From assembly GCA_947446605.1 (NCBI GenBank), contig CANFHJ010000007.1, forward strand, positions 1 through 44,137: DNA of 44,137 nt, written 5' to 3'. The position numbers and the translations under genes are program-made. Positions within the stretch are counted from its first letter, which is position 1; every line of letters starts with the position of its first letter. The DNA comes from Bacteroidota bacterium. GTDB taxonomy: Bacteria > Bacteroidota > Bacteroidia > UKL13-3. Shown here one piece after another: positions 33,321 through 41,376 of the stretch. The notes beneath the pieces are model-generated. The model did no database searches, was not told where the DNA came from, and was given only the letters and a program-made list of their open reading frames with translations.

Positions 33321-34388
33321 ATGTTGAATAGATTTTTTCTGCTTTCATGTCTGTTGCTTTTGTTTTTCGCTTGTAAGAAAAACAATGCAACTAATGTTGG
33401 TGTAAAACCAAGTCCATTTTTTATTAAGGCTGCGGATTTATCTTTTTTGCCAAAAGTTAGGCAGAGCGGCGTAAAAGTTTATAACCAAAATGGGTATGAT
33501 GAAGATATGCTGCAAACACTTGTTAAATCTGGTATTAATACTATTCGACTTCGTTTATGGAAAGATCCTGCAGATGGGCATTGTGGATTTGAAGAAGTTA
33601 AAACCTTAGCCGCAGAAATTAAGAAAGCGGGATTGAAAGTTTGGTTAACGGTTCATTATTCAGACACATGGGCAGATCCTGGCGCACAAACAAAACCACT
33701 TGCTTGGAAAAATATTTCTTATGTGCAATTGAAGGACAGTGTGTTTGTATATACGGGGAAAATTATGGCTGAAATTCAACCAGATTATATTCAAATTGGC
33801 AATGAGGTAAACAATGGATTTTTATGGCCAGAAGGGAATATTTCCTCGCTTTCGCAATTCAAAGATTTAATGAACCAAGGTGTTATGGCTGTGAGGTTAT
33901 CTAGCTATAGTTGCAGTGTTATTTTGCAATATGCTGGGTATAAAGATGTGCTATGGTTTATGAACCAAATAGGTGAAGTAGGGGCAGATATAATTGGTCT
34001 TTCTTATTATCCAGCTTGGCATGGTACTAATTTAGATAGTTTGCAATTGCAGCTTTCTACTGTTTCAACGCTCACCAATAAACCTGTACTCATTGCAGAA
34101 ACTTCTTATCCGTTTACTTTGGGATGGAACGATTGGACAAATAATATTGTAGGTGATAGTTCACAATTACACCCGCAATTTCCGGCTACAAAAATTGGGC
34201 AACGTGATTTTTTATTGCGTATAAAAGACATTGCTAGCAATGCAAAAGGTGGACAAGGTTTTTGCTATTGGGGAGGGGAGTGGATTGCCTTTAAAGGCGC
34301 AACTGCAAAGGATGGATCTTCTTACGAAAATCAGGCCTTCTGGGATTTTAATGGCTTGGCATTACCTGTTTTGGATGCCTATAAATAA
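33321..34388 (+). CDS. GH53 endo-beta-1,4-galactanase lipoprotein
   Basis: This is a 355-residue glycoside hydrolase family 53 (arabinogalactan endo-1,4-beta-galactosidase) enzyme cutting beta-1,4-galactan side chains of pectin. The lipobox LFFAC places the lipidated Cys at 18. The TIM barrel starts at ADLSFLP (~38); RLRLW (76-80) and HYSDTWADPG (112-121) are family signatures. The acid/base is E162 (QIGNEVNNG) and the nucleophile E260 (LIAETSYP). It begins 12 bp after the TonB receptor, but functionally it fits better with the convergent sugar transporter. Lipidation suggests a periplasmic or surface location. Confidence 0.93.
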   Translation: MLNRFFLLSCLLLLFFACKKNNATNVGVKPSPFFIKAADLSFLPKVRQSGVKVYNQNGYDEDMLQTLVKSGINTIRLRLWKDPADGHCGFEEVKTLAAEIKKAGLKVWLTVHYSDTWADPGAQTKPLAWKNISYVQLKDSVFVYTGKIMAEIQPDYIQIGNEVNNGFLWPEGNISSLSQFKDLMNQGVMAVRLSSYSCSVILQYAGYKDVLWFMNQIGEVGADIIGLSYYPAWHGTNLDSLQLQLSTVSTLTNKPVLIAETSYPFTLGWNDWTNNIVGDSSQLHPQFPATKIGQRDFLLRIKDIASNAKGGQGFCYWGGEWIAFKGATAKDGSSYENQAFWDFNGLALPVLDAYK

Positions 34389-34422
34389 AAAAAGCGCGAA
34401 GAATATTCTTCGCGCTTTTTTT
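34387..34422. terminator. Bidirectional terminator between GH53 and MFS genes
   Basis: This is a self-complementary sequence with core GCGCGAAGAATATTCTTCGCGC flanked by A's and T's; it serves both convergent genes and begins within two bases of the GH53 stop. Confidence 0.88.
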
Positions 34423-34442
34423 ATACTAATTTGTTTTGGATA

Positions 34443-35882
34443 TTAATGTCCGCCGCTTATTTTTTTATCAAAATCAATTCCTTGACTTTTTAGGATGCCA
34501 CTTACTTTCCAAGCATAAAATGCCAAGTAGGCAAAGCAGAAAATACCAACTACATAACTCAATTGGATACTGTTAATTTCATCTGCAATAAATCCTTGAA
34601 GCCAGCTAATTATACCACCGCCCATAATCATCATAATTAAAAAGCTGCTACCTTGACTGGTATGTTTTCCTAAGCCGCTAATGGCCAATGTAAAAATACA
34701 AGGCCAAAGTGTACTGCAGAATAAACCAACACTGGTAAAGGCGTATACGCTGGTCATGCCTGAAGTTGTAATTCCAATTAGGAGTGCGGCAATACCTAGC
34801 AAAGAGAAAATTAAAAGCATACGTGCTGGATTTCCTTTGCTGGCAATATCTCCAGCGATAAGCACTAAAATAATAAATGCATAAACATAGAATGGTGCTA
34901 AATCGTGTTTTGCAATTGCGTTCACAAAAAGGAAAACCGCAAAGGCCAAATAAGGTGCTAAAAAACGCAATATTTTTTGCGTGCTCATGTTGTCCGTAAA
35001 TGCTTCAACAGCACCTGTCCAACGACCAATCATTAAACTTGCCCAATACAAAGAAATATAAGGTGCAATGTCTTTTGTTAAGAAGCCTAAGTTTTTTTCC
35101 ATGTAAGCTGGCAGGTTACTTGCTGTAGATACTTCCACACCTACGTATACAAAAATACCAATCATACCCAAAATCAATTGAGGATATTTTAAAGCAGAAC
35201 TTTTGTTTGAATGTGGGTGTGCTTCTTCTTCTAAAATTGCTGCAGGTTTGTCTGGCAAGGAAGAAGTTTTTAATAGAATAGCAACCAATAAAAAGGCAAG
35301 ACCTAAAACAAGGTAAGGCACCTTTACACTTTCAATACTCATATCTGAATTGGCAGTGCTGGCCGAACCAAAAATGGCAAAACTTACAATTAGTGGGCCA
35401 ATGGTTGTTCCTAAATTATTGATACCACCTGCCATGGTTAACCTTTGCGATCCTGTGCTAATTGGTCCGAGTGCGATAGCCAAAGGATTAGCAACTGTTT
35501 GTTGCAAAGAAAAACCAAGGGCAACAGTAAATAAACCGGAAAGCATTAATGGAAATGAACTCAAATTTGCTGCTGGGTAAAACAATAAAGTTCCAAGTGC
35601 CGAAATAAATAATCCTAAAGCTAAACCGTTTTTGTAGCCAATTTTATTTACCAAGTCTTGTTTCATTAACATGGAAATGCCCATGTAAATAAGAGAACCA
35701 ACGGTATAGGCAATGTAAAAGGCAAGAGAAACCAATTGGCTTTCTCCTTGCGATAAACTAAATGTTTTTTTGAAAACTGGAATTAAGATATCGTTGCTTG
35801 CAGCAACAAAACCCCAAAAGAAGAAAACAATAACTAAGGGAATAAATTGCCCCCAATTTGTTTTTGAATTGTCTGAATTCAT
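34443..35882 (-). CDS. FucP-like sugar MFS transporter
   Basis: This is a 479-residue, 12-segment major-facilitator protein of the FHS/FucP family (fucose, glucose/galactose-proton symporters). Recognisable stretches are PLVIVFFFWGFVAASNDIL in helix 1, SLQQTVANPLA (~125-135), GGINNLGTTIGPL (~150-162) and the long loop with His-rich LEEEAHPHSNKSS (~217-229) between the two halves. It carries sugar into the cytoplasm. Because it lies next to a galactanase, galactose or short galactosides are plausible substrates (inference). Confidence 0.9.
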   Translation of the reverse strand: MNSDNSKTNWGQFIPLVIVFFFWGFVAASNDILIPVFKKTFSLSQGESQLVSLAFYIAYTVGSLIYMGISMLMKQDLVNKIGYKNGLALGLFISALGTLLFYPAANLSSFPLMLSGLFTVALGFSLQQTVANPLAIALGPISTGSQRLTMAGGINNLGTTIGPLIVSFAIFGSASTANSDMSIESVKVPYLVLGLAFLLVAILLKTSSLPDKPAAILEEEAHPHSNKSSALKYPQLILGMIGIFVYVGVEVSTASNLPAYMEKNLGFLTKDIAPYISLYWASLMIGRWTGAVEAFTDNMSTQKILRFLAPYLAFAVFLFVNAIAKHDLAPFYVYAFIILVLIAGDIASKGNPARMLLIFSLLGIAALLIGITTSGMTSVYAFTSVGLFCSTLWPCIFTLAISGLGKHTSQGSSFLIMMIMGGGIISWLQGFIADEINSIQLSYVVGIFCFAYLAFYAWKVSGILKSQGIDFDKKISGGH

Positions 35883-35982
35883 ATAATTATTTTAATAGGT
35901 GTATGGATGGATTTTATACCGCATAATACATCTTTCAATGAAATAATTAAAGGATTTTTTTTATTGCGGTAGGGACCTGTCC

Positions 35983-37716
35983 CTACCCATTCATGGATGC
36001 CAAGAATTCTTCGTTGTTTTTGGTTGAACGCATGTTTTTTAACATTACATCCATTGCCTCATCTGGGTTCATATCTGCCAAATGGTTACGCAATACCCAA
36101 ATACGTTGTAAGGTTGATTTTTCTAATAACAAATCATCTCTACGTGTACTTGAGGAAACAATATCAATGGCTGGGAATACGCGTTTATTGGCCAATTTTC
36201 TATCAAGTTGAAGTTCCATGTTACCGGTACCTTTAAACTCTTCAAAAATAACCTCATCCATTTTAGAGCCGGTTTCTGTAAGGGCGGTGGCAATAATGGT
36301 TAATGAACCACCATCTTCAATTTTACGTGCAGCGCCAAAGAAGCGTTTTGGTTTGTGTAAAGCATTTGCATCCACACCACCAGATAATATTTTACCTGAG
36401 GCAGGTTGGGCAGTATTAAAGGCACGTGCCATACGTGTAATAGAATCTAAAAGAATTACCACATCATGTCCACATTCTACCAAACGTTTTGCTTTTTCTA
36501 AAACAATATTTGCAAGCTTCACATGCTTTTCTGCTGGTTCGTCAAAGGTAGAGGCAACAACTTCTGCACGTACGCTGCGTTGCATATCTGTAACCTCTTC
36601 CGGACGTTCATCAATTAATAAAATTAACAAATAAACCTCAGGGTGATTTTTGGCAATAGCGTTGGCAATTTCTTTTAATAAAATAGTTTTACCGGTTTTA
36701 GGTTGTGCCACTATTAATCCACGTTGGCCTTTTCCAATAGGTGCCAAAAGATCTATTATACGTGTTGAATAGGTTGATGAGTTATCAGCCAATCTTAATT
36801 TTTCATCTGGGAACAAGGGTGTTAAATGTTCAAAAGCAACCCTATCGCGCACCTCTGAAGGTATTCTACCATTAATAGATTCAACCTTAACCAAAGCAAA
36901 ATATTTTTCACCTTCTTTCGGAGGTCTAATTGTTCCTTGCACGGTATCACCTGTTTTTAAACCAAACAATTTGATTTGTGAAGGAGATACATAAATATCA
37001 TCTGGAGAAGGCATGTAGTTGTAATCAGAAGAGCGCAAGAAACCATAGCCATCTGCCATCATTTCTAAAACACCTTCAGATGTTACCAAGGCTTCTAATT
37101 CTTGGTAGGCAATTTTTTCAACGCGTTCAACTCTTTCAACTTGGTTGTTGCCTCCATTGTTTGGGTTGTTAGCTCCGTTGTTATAATTGTTCCCTGCGTT
37201 GTTGGGATTATTATGGTTGTTGGGGTTGTTTCCGTTTTCCGGACGCGGTTGTCTTTGTTGGTTCGGATTTCTATCGTTACGTTCTGGACCACGGTCGATT
37301 CTATCGTTGCGCCATTTGTTGTCTTTTCTTTCTGGCTGACGGTTTGGCTGACGGTTTTCGTAAGTATTTACGTTTGTGGAAGGGGGCGTATTTGTATTTT
37401 CTATATTGCTAGGTGCTTCGTTATTTTGAGGGATTGAAACAAGGGGTGCCACAGGCGCAATAGGTGCCACAGGCGCAATAGGTGTTTCTTCAACTTCTAT
37501 TTTTACGTCAGCTTCAGCGGCTTTAGTAACCTTTGGACGGCCTCTTCTTTTTGGAGCGGCTGCATTTTCATCATTGGCAGAATCTCCGCCTTTGTTTTGA
37601 ATGATAGCTGCAATTAAGCCTTGTTTGTCTAATCCACTGGCATTGATGCCTTGATTTTTAGCAATTTCTTTCAGCTCTGGAACGAGCATGTTTGATAAGG
37701 AAGTAGAATCGTGCAT
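35983..37716 (-). CDS. rho: Transcription termination factor Rho with disordered insert
   Basis: This is a hexameric RNA helicase that stops transcription. The 577 residues split into an N-terminal SAP-like helix bundle (1-42), an AT-hook-like PKRRGRPK (55-62), a Pro/Ala then Asn/Arg/Gln-rich low-complexity insert (~75-192), the cold-shock-like RNA-binding domain ([15 protein letters not shown], from 215) and the ATPase with Walker A AQPKTGKT (337-344) and Walker [12 protein letters not shown]. coli Rho is 419 residues; the difference is the insert, a known Bacteroidota feature linked to condensate formation in Bacteroides thetaiotaomicron. It is transcribed alone. Confidence 0.97.
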   Translation of the reverse strand: MHDSTSLSNMLVPELKEIAKNQGINASGLDKQGLIAAIIQNKGGDSANDENAAAPKRRGRPKVTKAAEADVKIEVEETPIAPVAPIAPVAPLVSIPQNNEAPSNIENTNTPPSTNVNTYENRQPNRQPERKDNKWRNDRIDRGPERNDRNPNQQRQPRPENGNNPNNHNNPNNAGNNYNNGANNPNNGGNNQVERVERVEKIAYQELEALVTSEGVLEMMADGYGFLRSSDYNYMPSPDDIYVSPSQIKLFGLKTGDTVQGTIRPPKEGEKYFALVKVESINGRIPSEVRDRVAFEHLTPLFPDEKLRLADNSSTYSTRIIDLLAPIGKGQRGLIVAQPKTGKTILLKEIANAIAKNHPEVYLLILLIDERPEEVTDMQRSVRAEVVASTFDEPAEKHVKLANIVLEKAKRLVECGHDVVILLDSITRMARAFNTAQPASGKILSGGVDANALHKPKRFFGAARKIEDGGSLTIIATALTETGSKMDEVIFEEFKGTGNMELQLDRKLANKRVFPAIDIVSSSTRRDDLLLEKSTLQRIWVLRNHLADMNPDEAMDVMLKNMRSTKNNEEFLASMNG

Positions 37717-37878
37717 GTAAATTTTTTAAATGAACCAATCAACCGGAATTTGGTTTCGAAAAGACACCGATAAATCCTTGGGGGGAGTTGATTGAGAATA
37801 CAATAGTAGGGAATAATCAATTAAAAAAGCAAATAATTTAGCCTAATTGAATTGATTTTTATTGGAATTAGGATTGTA

Positions 37879-39210
37879 TTACTGCGTTTGCAGGCCTTTT
37901 TTATAAACCTCCAAGCAGCGTTTCCTAGCAAAATCATGGTCGACAATAGGTTTTGGATAATTGGGAGATAAAAGTTCTGGTACCCATTTTTTTATATAAA
38001 CCAGGTTTTTATCGAATTTTTCTGTTTGTAGTTTTGGACTAAATACCCTGAAATAGGGCGCTGCATCTGTTCCACAGCCTGCAGCCCATTGCCATCCACC
38101 GTTGTTTGCACTAAGATCAAAGTCTAATAGTTTTTCTGCAAAGTAGGCTTCTCCCCAACGCCAATCAATTAATAGGTGTTTTGTTAAAAAACTTGCCACA
38201 ATCATACGTACACGGTTGTGCATAAATCCAGTTGCGTTTAGTTCTCTGATGCCTGCATCCACAATAGGGTAGCCTGTTTGACCAGTACAAAATTTTTCAA
38301 ACTCAATCTCATTGTTTCGCCATTCAATTCTGTCGTAAATTGGTCGGAATGCGCCATTTACTACATGCGGAAAATGAAACAGAATTTGCATGTAGAAATC
38401 TCTCCAAATTAATTCATTTAAAAAGGTTTCATTGAGTTGAATAGCTTTTCTAGCTTTTTCGCGAATGCTTATTGTGCCAAACCTAAAATGAATGCCAAGG
38501 TGCGAAGTTCCTTCAATTGATGGAAAATTTCTATTTTCAGAATAGTTTTTAATGAGGCTGCTTGCCACTTCTTTTTGAGGGAATTTAAATGCAGTTTTTT
38601 CAAAGCCCATTTCATTTAAAGTTGGGGTCGGTTCGAACCGAAATTCTTTGATAAAATTTTGAAAGTATTTTTCTGTGGGAAAGGCTTTGAAAAAGTAAAA
38701 TTCATTGTCATTAATTTTGCTGTTTAATTTTGCTTTCCACTTTTTAGAATAGGGCGTAAATACTGTGTAGGGGCTGCCGTCGTCCTTAGTTATTTCGTGC
38801 TTTTCAAAGATGCATTGGTCTTTAAAGGAATAAAATTGCACCTTGTTGTTTTGGCACAAGGCAGCAATTTTTTGGTCTCTTGTAATGGCATTTGGTTCGT
38901 AATCGTGGTTGCAATAAACAGCTTTTATTTGTTGGTTCGAAAGCAGTTCATTGAGAACTGTTTCTGGTGTGCCATATTTCACCAAAAGGTTCGATCCAAT
39001 TCCCACTAATTCTTCTTTGAGTTGTTGAATTTCTTGATGGATAAAATTAACCCTAAGGTCTTTTTTATTATCGAGTTTGTCTAAGATGTTTTGATCGAAA
39101 ATAAATAGTGGCAGCACCTCAAGCCCACTGCGAAGCGCTTGGTACAGTCCTGCGTTATCTGCAAGTCTTAAATCGCGGCGAAACCAAAATATTGCAATGT
39201 TTTTTTGCAT
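37879..39210 (-). CDS. phrB: Deoxyribodipyrimidine photolyase
   Basis: This is a light-driven flavoenzyme repairing cyclobutane pyrimidine dimers. The 443-residue class I protein has the N-terminal alpha/beta antenna domain (IAIFWFRRDLRLADN, 5-19) and a helical FAD domain with ELIWRDFYMQ, the TGYPIVDAGIRELNATGFMHNR region, and NGGWQWAAGCGTDAAPYFRVF, whose Trp residues belong to the electron-transfer chain. The length is slightly short but complete (usual 450-480). A cryptochrome role cannot be excluded by sequence alone. It stands alone on the minus strand. Confidence 0.94.
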   Translation of the reverse strand: MQKNIAIFWFRRDLRLADNAGLYQALRSGLEVLPLFIFDQNILDKLDNKKDLRVNFIHQEIQQLKEELVGIGSNLLVKYGTPETVLNELLSNQQIKAVYCNHDYEPNAITRDQKIAALCQNNKVQFYSFKDQCIFEKHEITKDDGSPYTVFTPYSKKWKAKLNSKINDNEFYFFKAFPTEKYFQNFIKEFRFEPTPTLNEMGFEKTAFKFPQKEVASSLIKNYSENRNFPSIEGTSHLGIHFRFGTISIREKARKAIQLNETFLNELIWRDFYMQILFHFPHVVNGAFRPIYDRIEWRNNEIEFEKFCTGQTGYPIVDAGIRELNATGFMHNRVRMIVASFLTKHLLIDWRWGEAYFAEKLLDFDLSANNGGWQWAAGCGTDAAPYFRVFSPKLQTEKFDKNLVYIKKWVPELLSPNYPKPIVDHDFARKRCLEVYKKGLQTQ

Positions 39211-39259
39211 ATAGAATAAACCGCTAATTTTGAAAAATGTTTTAAGTAACTATTTTTTT

Positions 39260-39727
39260 TTAACGATATTTTTCTGCGTATTTTATTTGAAGGCCATGTA
39301 AAAAGTTTCTAATGATTTGGTCTTTACAGGGTCTATATTGGTCTTGATCTGGTTTTCTAAAGAAGGCGCTCAATTCATGTTTTCCAAATTGAAAATCAAC
39401 CAAAGCCAAGATAGCAAGGATGTCTTCATCTTTAAGGTTAAGTGCAATTTTTAGCTTTCTAAAAATGATATTGTTATTGAGTTTTTTTTCAGCTTTGGGT
39501 TGTTCACCTTCTTTTTTGCCCCGCATTAGTGTGATAAAACCATTTAAGAAAACAGCCAATTGAGGGTCGTACAATGCCTTAAAATCTGGGTCCTCTTCCC
39601 TTTTAAGCCAATCACTAATTTCGGCGCGCGTGGCTTCTTGTCCTCCTTCCTTAAAGAGGTCCATCATTTTGGTATCATTAAAATTGAATGTGTAGCGAAG
39701 TTGGCGTAGGATATCGTTGTTATGCAT
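39260..39727 (-). CDS. DUF1456 (YehS-like) protein
   Basis: This 155-residue helical cytoplasmic protein contains two related halves, each opening with NDILRQLRYTFNFND (~4-18) and NIIFRKLKIALNLKD (~85-99) and followed by an acidic-aromatic helix, the hallmark of the DUF1456/YehS family. Both halves end in similar 'xxxFxRKxxxxxYxxC' type segments. The function of the family is not known. It is divergent from the lipoprotein gene at 39839. Confidence 0.88.
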   Translation of the reverse strand: MHNNDILRQLRYTFNFNDTKMMDLFKEGGQEATRAEISDWLKREEDPDFKALYDPQLAVFLNGFITLMRGKKEGEQPKAEKKLNNNIIFRKLKIALNLKDEDILAILALVDFQFGKHELSAFFRKPDQDQYRPCKDQIIRNFLHGLQIKYAEKYR

Positions 39728-39838
39728 ATTGGCGCTAAAAATTCAAATTTACTGCAAATTAATGGAAGGAACTATTACCACGCGCTTAATTATGACTTTA
39801 AAATTAATATCTTGCAGGTAATTAATGTTCTAAATGTT

Positions 39839-40495
39839 ATGCAAAAAATTAGCTTCATTTTCCTTTTGCTTGTTTTGGTTTCCTGTGCTCCAAGTAGGAT
39901 TGTAAAGCCATTGGCAAAGGGTGAGCAAGCCATTGGTGCAAATTTGGGAGGGCCCTTAATTAACTTTGGAGGCCTGCCAATTCCTATTCCATATACCAGT
40001 GCTTTTTATGCTAAGGGTATATCCTCAAAAACAACTGCATTTGGATCTTTGCATTTAACAGCTTTGGCATTTGGCGTTTTTCAGACAGATATAGGTTTAT
40101 GTACCAATGTGTTTTATTCTCCAAAATTTAAATTGGGAATGAGTGCAAACCCTGCCATTAATTTTGCCATTGATAAGTGGGAATGGAAAGCCAAAATTTG
40201 GCCACAATTGGATGTAAATATGTATAAGAATATTGGTTCAAAATCATTTTTGTATTTTGGTGTTTCTAATTGGTTCGAACCAAGCAATACGCGTGCACAT
40301 GGCGAGGGTCAAAATAAAAATTGGTTTATGAATCCGCAGCTTGGTTTTCAATATGCACCCAATAAGTGGACATACGGAATTGAATCTAAATGGGTAGCGC
40401 CAGGAGTTTCAAATCAGCCGAATGTGCCAGATTATATGGGGCCTCACCATCAAGGTGCTATTGGCGTTTATTTTCAAATAATGAGGAGGTTCTAA
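39839..40495 (+). CDS. Lipoprotein of unknown function, probable beta-rich
   Basis: I start at the ATG at 39839, which yields MQKISFIFLLLVLVSCAPS with a lipobox (Cys16); earlier in-frame ATGs would bury this signal. The mature part (~200 residues) is rich in aromatic and Gly residues and alternating strands (GANLGGPLINFGGLPIP, SFLYFGVSNWFEP) and ends with a strand closing in Phe (GVYFQIMRRF), as in small outer-membrane barrels. No named family was recognised. The TAA overlaps the ATG of the hydrolase gene (TAATG). Confidence 0.75.
   Translation: MQKISFIFLLLVLVSCAPSRIVKPLAKGEQAIGANLGGPLINFGGLPIPIPYTSAFYAKGISSKTTAFGSLHLTALAFGVFQTDIGLCTNVFYSPKFKLGMSANPAINFAIDKWEWKAKIWPQLDVNMYKNIGSKSFLYFGVSNWFEPSNTRAHGEGQNKNWFMNPQLGFQYAPNKWTYGIESKWVAPGVSNQPNVPDYMGPHHQGAIGVYFQIMRRF
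40484..40489 (+). promoter_or_regulatory. Shine-Dalgarno sequence deciding the hydrolase start
   Basis: AGGAGG five bases before the ATG at 40495 is one of the few clear Shine-Dalgarno sites here. It supports the ATG at 40495 rather than an upstream in-frame start and, with the TAATG overlap, re-initiation after the lipoprotein gene. Confidence 0.6.
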
Positions 40496-41376
40496 TGAAA
40501 ATGCAAATAAAAATTAGCTTAGTATTTATCCTTTTTTCTTTTGCAAGCTGTTTAAGGTTGGATAGTAATTTTTACAACTTGGATGAAAAAATTACGGAAT
40601 ACAAATGGGATCAATATAAAGGAGATAAAGATTTTGTATTGGATGCTTCTTATCAAATTGCTGATAGCATGCAACATGTTTTTACCTTGGATTCTAAAGG
40701 GAATAAAATTTATGCCATGTACATTGGTGATATCAATAAGATTAGCACTGATACTATTATTATGTATTGTCATGGCAATAAATGGCATATGGATTTTTAT
40801 TGGCAACGCGCCAAATTACTTGCCAATACTGGTTATAAACACCGTTATGGTGTGTTAATGATAGATTACCGTGGTTATGGTTTATCGGAAGGAGTGCCAA
40901 GTGAAGAAGGATTATATGAGGATGTGGATGCTGCTTTATCTTGGTTAAAAAATAAGGGCTTGAATTCGCAACGTTTAATTATGTATGGATTTAGCATGGG
41001 AACAGCTCCGGTTTGTAAACTATCAGCCCATCCAAGAAGTTTAACGCCACATAAATTAATTTTGGAAGCACCGTTTGCAAGCGAAGCTATTATGGTTGCT
41101 GATGGAGCCGGATTAAATGTTCCTGGTTCATATATTAGCAATTTGAAAATAGACAATGCCGAAGAAATTAAATTGGTGCGTCAAGACCTTTGCTGGATCC
41201 ATGGTTTAAATGATAATTTCTTAAACATTAAAACGCATGGTGAAGTGGTTTATAAAAACCACGGGGGTTTATACAAAGAAGCGCATCGCATTGCAGGATC
41301 GGACCACGGACAAATTCCAGCTGTTTTTGGTTTTCAAAATTACTCAGAAGTAATTGAGAAATTTATTACGCGTTAA
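40495..41376 (+). CDS. Alpha/beta-hydrolase lipoprotein
   Basis: This 293-residue protein has a lipobox (FSFASC, Cys19) and an alpha/beta-hydrolase fold of the BEM46/YqkD (ABHD13-like) type. Visible are the oxyanion region YCHGNKWHMD (~88-97), YRGYGLSEG (~125-133), the nucleophile elbow GFSMGTA with its Ser (~166), an acid region near HGLNDNF (~236-242) and the catalytic His in GSDHGQIPAV (~273-282). The substrate is unknown; an esterase, thioesterase or peptidase are possible. It is tethered in the envelope. Its stop overlaps the stop of the convergent E1 gene inside TTAA. Confidence 0.88.
   Translation: MKMQIKISLVFILFSFASCLRLDSNFYNLDEKITEYKWDQYKGDKDFVLDASYQIADSMQHVFTLDSKGNKIYAMYIGDINKISTDTIIMYCHGNKWHMDFYWQRAKLLANTGYKHRYGVLMIDYRGYGLSEGVPSEEGLYEDVDAALSWLKNKGLNSQRLIMYGFSMGTAPVCKLSAHPRSLTPHKLILEAPFASEAIMVADGAGLNVPGSYISNLKIDNAEEIKLVRQDLCWIHGLNDNFLNIKTHGEVVYKNHGGLYKEAHRIAGSDHGQIPAVFGFQNYSEVIEKFITR

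Noticed and set aside
36218-36634. 138-codon open frame on the plus strand opposite rho.
   Set aside because: It is antisense to the conserved ATPase core of rho, resembles no family, and has no start signal. It is a shadow of codon use.
37102-37437. 111-codon hydrophobic open frame opposite the Asn-rich part of rho.
   Set aside because: Val/Phe-rich content is the direct reverse complement of Asn/Lys/Glu-rich codons; it is not a real membrane protein.
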